From an uncultured Oscillospiraceae bacterium (GTDB lineage Bacteria > Bacillota > Clostridia > Oscillospirales > Ruminococcaceae), in assembly GCA_900539195.1 (NCBI GenBank), contig UQBC01000028.1:1-36825 (forward strand): 36,825 nt of DNA, in the 5' to 3' direction. A program made the translations under genes and the position numbers. How positions within the stretch are numbered: the first letter of the stretch is position 1; the number at the start of each line of letters is the position of its first letter. The notes beneath the pieces are model-generated. The model did no database searches. It was not told where the DNA came from and saw only the letters and a program-made list of their open reading frames with translations. Of this stretch, positions 32,513 through 36,825 are shown in pieces.

Positions 32513-32700
32513 CAAAAAAACAAAGCAGGACTTATGCCCGCTTATATATACTTATTATAATAATAGCCTGTCGTTGTGAACGACAGGTGATAAATAAACG
32601 CTTATTCCGTTAAAAGTCGGAACGGGAGATACCCGTTCCACACCTTTAAGGTTGCTTTTCCTTCCACCATGAAAGACAGCAATTCTTTTCCGTCGCTGTT
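32513..32700 (-). promoter_or_regulatory. Structured leader with attenuator before the LysM-G5-M23 gene
   Basis: The roughly 200-nt leader holds three hairpins on the minus strand: GGAACGGG with CCCGTTCC (32639-32619), CCTGTCGTT with AACGACAGG (32587-32567), and AAGCGGG with CCTGCTT (32543-32523), the last followed by TTTGTTTTTT (to 32513). That is an intrinsic terminator 23 bp before the start codon, inside the leader. A 22-codon frame MVEGKATLKVWNGYLPFRLL... (32670-32602), without a ribosome site, lies at its 5' side. The shape suggests a riboswitch or other attenuation control; I could not match it to a known class, including c-di-AMP. Confidence 0.6.
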
Positions 32701-32730
32701 ATTATAACACAAACGGTTACAATATCGCAA
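32701..32730 (-). promoter_or_regulatory. Promoter of the LysM-G5-M23 gene
   Basis: On the minus strand TTGCGA (32730-32725) and TATAAT (32706-32701) are separated by 18 bp. Confidence 0.65.
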
Positions 32731-32736
32731 CAAATC

Positions 32737-32764
32737 GTAACCGTTTTGTTACCGTTTTGTAACC
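32737..32764. promoter_or_regulatory. WalR-like box with 11-bp period
   Basis: TGTTAC-CGTTT-TGTAAC (32747-32763) fits the WalR (YycF) consensus TGTWAH-N5-TGTWAH exactly. It is part of three direct repeats of GTAACCGTTTT / GTTACCGTTTT / GTAACC at 11-bp spacing (32737-32764). It lies just upstream of the -35 of the M23 gene and could also reach the divergent CAP gene. WalR controls wall hydrolases in Firmicutes. Confidence 0.65.
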
Positions 32765-32911
32765 ATTTCGCTCTTTTATACAAAAATACATCAACTTTTG
32801 CTTTTGTAACAGTGCATTTTAAACAGACTTATTTTTATTGTGATTTTACATAAACGATACACATTAATTTGTGCAATCCTTACAAATATTTTTTGGCAAT
32901 TTCAGTATCTG

Positions 32912-32941
32912 TTGACACGCTCAACGCATTTGTGCTAAAAT
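32912..32941 (+). promoter_or_regulatory. Promoter of the CAP-domain gene
   Basis: TTGACA (32912-32917) and TAAAAT (32936-32941) are separated by 18 bp, with TGC directly before the -10 (extended -10). Confidence 0.75.
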
Positions 32942-32995
32942 ATAGATGTGAAATTATGCTTACCGTTAAGTTCAGGCAAAAGGCAGGTGATACCC

Positions 32996-34111
32996 ATGAA
33001 CATGAATGAAGAAAATAAAACCGAAAACCCGGAAAGCGGGATTCAGACATACAACAGGAAAAAGAAGTCACACGGCAATTTTCTTAAAATCGGCTGTGCG
33101 TCATGCGGTTTTGTCGCCGTAGTCGCTCTTTGCGTTCTGTCAAGCCGTTACTCATGGTTCGGAGTCAAAGCCGATGACGAGGGTATCAGCTACAACAACG
33201 GTTTAGCGTCATCATATTCCACTACTGCACCTGTCGAGGAACAAAAGCTTCCCACCAAAGCCATCAAGCATAACGAGGCGCAGGAAACCACCGTTGCAAC
33301 ATCGGCAACCACAACAGCAAAAACCACTCAGACCACAGCGGCGACAACAAAGGCTACATCTCCCGCAACAACCAAGGCAACAACTCCTGCAACAACCGCC
33401 GCACCAAAGCCCGCATGGACAGAAAAGAAGTGTAGCGGCACAATGTACATAAACATTTCAAGCTGTTCTGCAAGAAAAGAGGGCTTACAAGGCTCTGAGG
33501 TCGTTTCCTATAAATATTACGGAGATGCGGTAAATATCGCCGCACTGACAGACACCGGCTACTATAAGCTCGATGACGGCACATATATCCACAGCGACTA
33601 TCTTTCCGAAAGCAAGCCTGTCGCAACTACCGTTCCCGCAACAGCAAAACCCGCCGTGCAGGATAATGCAACTCCCGCACCGGTCATAACCGACACTCCC
33701 GTAAACTGCACCGCAGAAGAGGCGGAGGTTTTCCGTATCGTGAATGAAATCCGTGTTTCCTACGGACTTAAGCCCTATAAGTGGGATACAAACGCATATA
33801 AGGCGGCAAAGATCCGCTGTGATGAATCTTTTAATGTATTCTCACATTTAAGACCCGATAAAACTAAGTTCTACACGGTATATGGTGTAAATTCCGAAGA
33901 AGCGAGAGACACTGTATTTAAAAACGTTGGCGAAAACCTCGGCTCAGGCCAGCCCACCGCACAGAGAGTAGTCGACAACTGGATGGCTTCCACCATGGGA
34001 CACCGTGAAAATATACTTAACCCGAATATCGAAAATATGGCCGTAGCATTCGGCACATATAACGATGCTTATAAGTATTACTGGGTACAGGAATTCACGA
34101 CCTACAGATAA
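32996..34111 (+). CDS. Membrane-anchored protein with SH3-like and CAP (SCP/PR-1) domains
   Basis: The 371-residue protein has a charged N-terminal tail, one membrane helix (about 31-51) and a Thr/Ala/Lys-rich linker (about 85-150) with repeats such as ATTKATSPATTKATTPATT, typical of wall-spanning segments. An SH3-like domain follows (about 155-215, MYINISSCSARKEGLQG) and then a CAP domain (about 240-371) with the family motifs HLRPD, GENLGSG and HRENILNP. CAP proteins of sporulating Firmicutes (YkwD-like) are secreted; their activity is mostly unknown. The ATG at 32996 has AGGTGA five bases upstream. It is divergent from the M23 hydrolase and may share its WalR-like control. Confidence 0.9.
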   Translation: MNMNEENKTENPESGIQTYNRKKKSHGNFLKIGCASCGFVAVVALCVLSSRYSWFGVKADDEGISYNNGLASSYSTTAPVEEQKLPTKAIKHNEAQETTVATSATTTAKTTQTTAATTKATSPATTKATTPATTAAPKPAWTEKKCSGTMYINISSCSARKEGLQGSEVVSYKYYGDAVNIAALTDTGYYKLDDGTYIHSDYLSESKPVATTVPATAKPAVQDNATPAPVITDTPVNCTAEEAEVFRIVNEIRVSYGLKPYKWDTNAYKAAKIRCDESFNVFSHLRPDKTKFYTVYGVNSEEARDTVFKNVGENLGSGQPTAQRVVDNWMASTMGHRENILNPNIENMAVAFGTYNDAYKYYWVQEFTTYR

Positions 34112-34137
34112 GCATAATAGCACTTTTTAAAAGCACA

Positions 34138-34170
34138 AACGCACAAGCTGCTCGCCTGTGCGTTATTTTT
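34138..34170. terminator. Hairpin terminator after the CAP gene, shared with the endolysin gene
   Basis: AACGCACA (34138-34145), an 11-base loop and TGTGCGTT (34157-34164) are followed by ATTTTT on the plus strand; on the minus strand it follows the GH25 stop (34174) and is followed by TGTGCTTTT. Confidence 0.8.
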
Positions 34171-34173
34171 ATG

Positions 34174-35250
34174 CTATATTTTCGTAAGATCCTCCGCTCT
34201 TACCGCCGCAGTGACCTGCCCGCCATGACCGATGACGATATAATCCTCTCTGTCACCCGAGCCTGCCTGCATAACCTCGTACACATTCGTGTACACAAAC
34301 AAAGCAAGCGAACCGCCGTTATACGTCTTTGCGCCGTAATTCACCTTGACTTTATCGCCTACAGCGAATTTCTGCGTTGTGTCATTGTTTTCCGTGCTTT
34401 CCGCCTTGTACAGATCTTCGGTATAAAGCCAGCCGGTAGGCACCGAGCCGATGCCTATAAGCGTTTCCTTGCCGCTTGCCGACACCTGCTGAACGGTATA
34501 GACCGTATCATACACATAAGAATACGGTTCTACTCCGTTTGTAAACCTTGCACCACGCTTCACCCTCACGCTGTCGCCTTTTTTGAACAGATTCTCAGGG
34601 TTATCGGGCTTTTCCGGCTTTTCGGGCTTACCGCCGCAATTTTCCCTGTACCACTTAGACGTTATCGCAGGATAATCTACAAAGCAAATATCCCCGTCAA
34701 CGTCATTTCCGCCGATGCTGTCAATACCCCACTGCCACATTTTCTGCCCGTAGTCATATCTGCTCGGGTTGTCCGGGCTTTCGGTCCAGTGTGCAAGCCA
34801 TATATCACGCTTTCCTACAATACGTTCCTTCTGATAGTAGCTTTCAAGCCACGCAGGATTTGCATACACTCCCGACGGAAGCCCTGCCTTATTCAGCCTG
34901 TCGCAGAACTCAAGCGCCATATCGGTTCTTTCCTTGCTTGTGAGGTTGTCGATCTGACGCTGTTCCTCCATGTCGCAGAACACGGGATATGACGGCTTTT
35001 CATCGCCTATCGCCTTGACGCACGCATTTATCTGCCTGTCAAACTCCGCCGTGTCTGTCGCCGTAACATACCAGTAACAGCCGAAGTCTATTCCGAGTTT
35101 TCTGCACTGCTCGATATTGCGTCTGAAATAAGTGTCCTCGTCCCTGCCGATCCCGGCACGAATTATTACAAACTTAATGCCCGCCGATATAGCCGCCGTG
35201 AAGTCGAAATTTTCCTGCGCCCTGCTTATATCAATTCCCTTTGTTCTCAT
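34174..35250 (-). CDS. GH25 muramidase (phage endolysin) with two wall-binding repeats
   Basis: The 358-residue enzyme cuts the glycan strands of peptidoglycan. The GH25 domain (about 1-205) begins MRTKGIDISRAQ and carries acidic residues D7 and the D93-M-E95 pair of the active site. A Pro/Glu/Lys linker (GGKPEKPEKPDNPEN) follows, then two tandem repeats of about 65 residues (VRVKRGARFTNG... and VKVNYGAKTYNG...) that are probably wall-binding domains. The ATG at 35250 has GGAGG seven bases upstream; 14 codons upstream in frame are rejected. It overlaps the holin gene by 20 bp and is the last gene of the lysis cassette. Confidence 0.93.
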   Translation of the reverse strand: MRTKGIDISRAQENFDFTAAISAGIKFVIIRAGIGRDEDTYFRRNIEQCRKLGIDFGCYWYVTATDTAEFDRQINACVKAIGDEKPSYPVFCDMEEQRQIDNLTSKERTDMALEFCDRLNKAGLPSGVYANPAWLESYYQKERIVGKRDIWLAHWTESPDNPSRYDYGQKMWQWGIDSIGGNDVDGDICFVDYPAITSKWYRENCGGKPEKPEKPDNPENLFKKGDSVRVKRGARFTNGVEPYSYVYDTVYTVQQVSASGKETLIGIGSVPTGWLYTEDLYKAESTENNDTTQKFAVGDKVKVNYGAKTYNGGSLALFVYTNVYEVMQAGSGDREDYIVIGHGGQVTAAVRAEDLTKI

Positions 35251-35659
35251 TGTCGTCCTCCCCGCTTTTGTTTTTGATCTGCTCCAATACATTCTTTATT
35301 TTCTGTGGCACCGGAAGCCCAAGTTCAGTCGCATTCTCCACAATGCTGATCCCTTCATTCGCAATATAAAAAAGTATCACAGCCGTCATTGCCACAGGTA
35401 CGCCGCCGAGCACATAAGTGTCCGTTATATGTCCCACCGAAACGAACACAAGTATCAGCAGCTTTTTCACTATTCCCTTGAAGCCCACCTTACTTGAAAG
35501 CTTCCTGACCGATATCGCCGCAAGTATTCCACTGATATAATCCAGCACCATAAATGCGACAAGCGCCCAGAACAATCCGGTAACCTCTCCGTACATAAAT
35601 CCCAGAACAGCTCCGATCGTTCCTGCCACGCTGTCAATAATTATCTGCATTCTGCTCAT
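35231..35659 (-). CDS. Phage holin (phi29 / toxin-secretion holin family)
   Basis: The 142-residue protein has three or four membrane helices (about 8-26, 28-47, 68-88 and 90-104) and a highly charged C-terminal tail (KNKSGEDDNENKGN). The sequence FMVLDYISGILAAI is typical of the holin_4_1 (PF05105) family. Holins open the membrane so that the endolysin reaches the wall. The order holin-endolysin with a 20-bp overlap is standard. The start has AAAGGAGGGG six bases upstream. Confidence 0.92.
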   Translation of the reverse strand: MSRMQIIIDSVAGTIGAVLGFMYGEVTGLFWALVAFMVLDYISGILAAISVRKLSSKVGFKGIVKKLLILVFVSVGHITDTYVLGGVPVAMTAVILFYIANEGISIVENATELGLPVPQKIKNVLEQIKNKSGEDDNENKGN

Positions 35660-35683
35660 ATTTCCCCTCCTTTGATTTGACGT

Positions 35684-36751
35684 TTATCTGCTTTTGCTCT
35701 GACCCTGGTTGATCCACCAGAAGCTCTGAGAATGCGGCGGTGTCGCTCCGCCGTTTGTCGCATTTTTCATTATCTGCTCATCTTCCGTCATGCCCATCTT
35801 CTTCCAGCTTTCGGGCTTGAGCTCAGGATGCATTTTATACAGCAGTTCAAGATAAGTCCTGTCTTCAATATCTCCCGGTATCTTCATTTGTTCGATCCAG
35901 TCATAGAAGCCTTCCTTGTCACCATACAACTGAAAGAGCGCTTCCGCAAACTCTTCATCGGTGTATATTTTTTCATTGTACTTTTTGATGAAGTCATACG
36001 CATCAGCGGGAGAAAATTTACTGTCATCCTCCTTATCTTTCTCTTCCTTTACGGCACTGCGGAGCGAAGAATTCAGTTTGATCCGATAATCACGTTCGCT
36101 GTCAATAACGTTCTGTGCATAATCCCTGTCATTTTCATAAACATTCCGATTATAATCACGATCGTTTTCAAGCACATCACGGTTATACTTTCTGTCATTT
36201 TCATACACATTACGGTTATAATCACGATCGTTCTCATACTTATCCCTGTCGAACTGAGCCTGCCGGTTCCTTTGTGCCTGTGCATCCTTACTCTTATTAT
36301 ATTCAAATTCCCTGTTTGTGTTGTAATCGGACATACTGTCACGATATCTGCTATAATCCGTATTTTCAAGCCCTATCAAGGTATTCAGTCTTTTATATGC
36401 GCTTTCCTCATCATCACGGTAACGTTCATATGCCCTTTGTTCAAGCTCCGGTATCTTATCATTCAGCTTTGCCATATAACTGTCATATGCCTGCTGACCC
36501 GCTGTCACTGCGTAACTGTTTGCATATCCGCCTGTAAGCGCCGAAGCGTTTCCGACCGTATCTTCCATAGCCGTTTTGCCGGCTTTGGTATAACTATCCT
36601 TGTACTGAGCAAAAAGCTTATCATTGTTTACATCGTAACTGAACTTTTTACCGTCAAGAACTTTAGTCAGATTATTCTTCACTGCGTCCGAATAGCGACT
36701 TTTATATACAGGTGCAGACGTACTTTTATTTACATTCTTTTCTTTGCTCAT
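35684..36751 (-). CDS. Phage-associated protein with 11-residue repeats, function unknown
   Basis: The 355-residue, highly charged protein has no signal peptide or membrane helix. Residues 80-165 are rich in Ala, Gln, Tyr and Asp, and residues 171-225 are five copies of an 11-residue unit near VYENDRDYNRN, matched by 33-bp DNA repeats at 36077-36241. An 11-residue period fits a right-handed coiled coil. The C-terminal part (240-355) is a separate helical region. It lies directly before the holin gene, so it is probably a phage structural or tail-associated protein. I do not recognise its function. It overlaps the upstream partial gene by 3 bp (ATGA). Confidence 0.75.
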   Translation of the reverse strand: MSKEKNVNKSTSAPVYKSRYSDAVKNNLTKVLDGKKFSYDVNNDKLFAQYKDSYTKAGKTAMEDTVGNASALTGGYANSYAVTAGQQAYDSYMAKLNDKIPELEQRAYERYRDDEESAYKRLNTLIGLENTDYSRYRDSMSDYNTNREFEYNKSKDAQAQRNRQAQFDRDKYENDRDYNRNVYENDRKYNRDVLENDRDYNRNVYENDRDYAQNVIDSERDYRIKLNSSLRSAVKEEKDKEDDSKFSPADAYDFIKKYNEKIYTDEEFAEALFQLYGDKEGFYDWIEQMKIPGDIEDRTYLELLYKMHPELKPESWKKMGMTEDEQIMKNATNGGATPPHSQSFWWINQGQSKSR

Positions 36752-36825
36752 ATTTCCTCCATACAGTATTCTTCCTTTTTTGCCTTCATCTCTGCCTCAT
36801 ACTCATCAATCGCTGTATCAAACCT
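36748..36825 (-). CDS. C-terminal end of an upstream phage gene (partial)
   Basis: The last 25 codons of a minus-strand gene are visible, ending EYEAEMKAKKEEYCMEEI with a TGA that overlaps the ATG of the next gene. The piece is helical and charged. Function unknown. It shows that the phage-like gene block continues past the window. Confidence 0.6.
   Translation of the reverse strand, partial: RFDTAIDEYEAEMKAKKEEYCMEEI

Noticed and set aside
32490..32700. c-di-AMP (ydaO) riboswitch before the M23 gene
   Set aside because: The aptamer words I know (for example GTCAGCTAAC) are not present; only a general attenuator shape can be supported.
33300..33420. Thr/Ala-rich DNA repeats in the CAP gene as a separate repeat element
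   Set aside because: They are in frame and encode a normal low-complexity wall linker.
1..36825. tRNA or rRNA genes
   Set aside because: I looked for T-arm GGTTCRANNCC patterns and conserved rRNA stretches in the intergenic regions and found none; a tRNA search program would be decisive.

Overview
The window looks like chromosomal DNA of a low-to-mid GC clostridial Firmicute, most likely an Oscillospiraceae/Ruminococcaceae gut bacterium. The reasons are strong AGGAGG-type ribosome sites, consensus sigma-A promoters, a Bce-type antibiotic-sensing module, clostridial ftsEX-M23-S41 gene order, B12-dependent methionine synthesis with a separate activation protein, and a possible SpoIIM-like protein. 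All names come from motif reading; no database search was run.

Layout. 1-7053: an ABC-2 export operon on the minus strand (ATPase, permease, a permease fused to a lipoprotein-like extracellular domain, then the start of another lipoprotein), divergent from a LytTR response regulator and GHKL kinase. The space between holds a palindromic promoter, a structured repeat element and a dead XRE regulator. 7054-7718: two terminators, a 58-residue protein typical of mobile elements and a cluster of TTTACGAC motifs. 7719-15641: a minus-strand housekeeping block read as CdaR-type regulator, 101-bp tandem repeats, ftsE, ftsX, coiled-coil M23 hydrolase, S41-like protein with a Cys in the nucleophile position, greA, lysS. 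15642-22223: metG with a long structured leader, then metF, the MetH activation protein and metH, closed by a terminator. 22226-27606: alpha/beta hydrolase, BceRS two-component system and BceAB transporter with a predicted BceR box. 27608-30112 (minus): ZIP metal transporter, PduL-type phosphotransacylase, SpoIIM-like membrane protein. 30194-30580: a compact type I toxin-antitoxin locus between two identical hairpins. 30607-34170: a LysM-G5-M23 hydrolase and a CAP-domain protein, divergent, sharing a region with a WalR-like box; the hydrolase has a leader ending in a terminator. 34174-36825: the lysis end of a prophage or phage remnant (GH25 endolysin, holin, repeat-rich protein, a partial gene).

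How it fits together: much of the window concerns the cell envelope. FtsEX probably controls the neighbouring M23 hydrolase in division; the M23/CAP pair looks WalR-controlled; the Bce module answers cell-wall antibiotics; the LytTR/GHKL pair probably controls the divergent exporter.

The strongest candidate for a new system is the toxin locus at 30194-30580. It encodes a 32-residue holin-like hydrophobic peptide and a convergent antisense RNA with its own consensus promoter, a shared terminator hairpin and matching 5' repeats, which is the layout of the enterococcal par/Fst locus. Next are the permease-lipoprotein fusion, the hairpin-rich repeat family with changed but still paired stems, and the attenuator-like leader of the LysM-G5-M23 gene.
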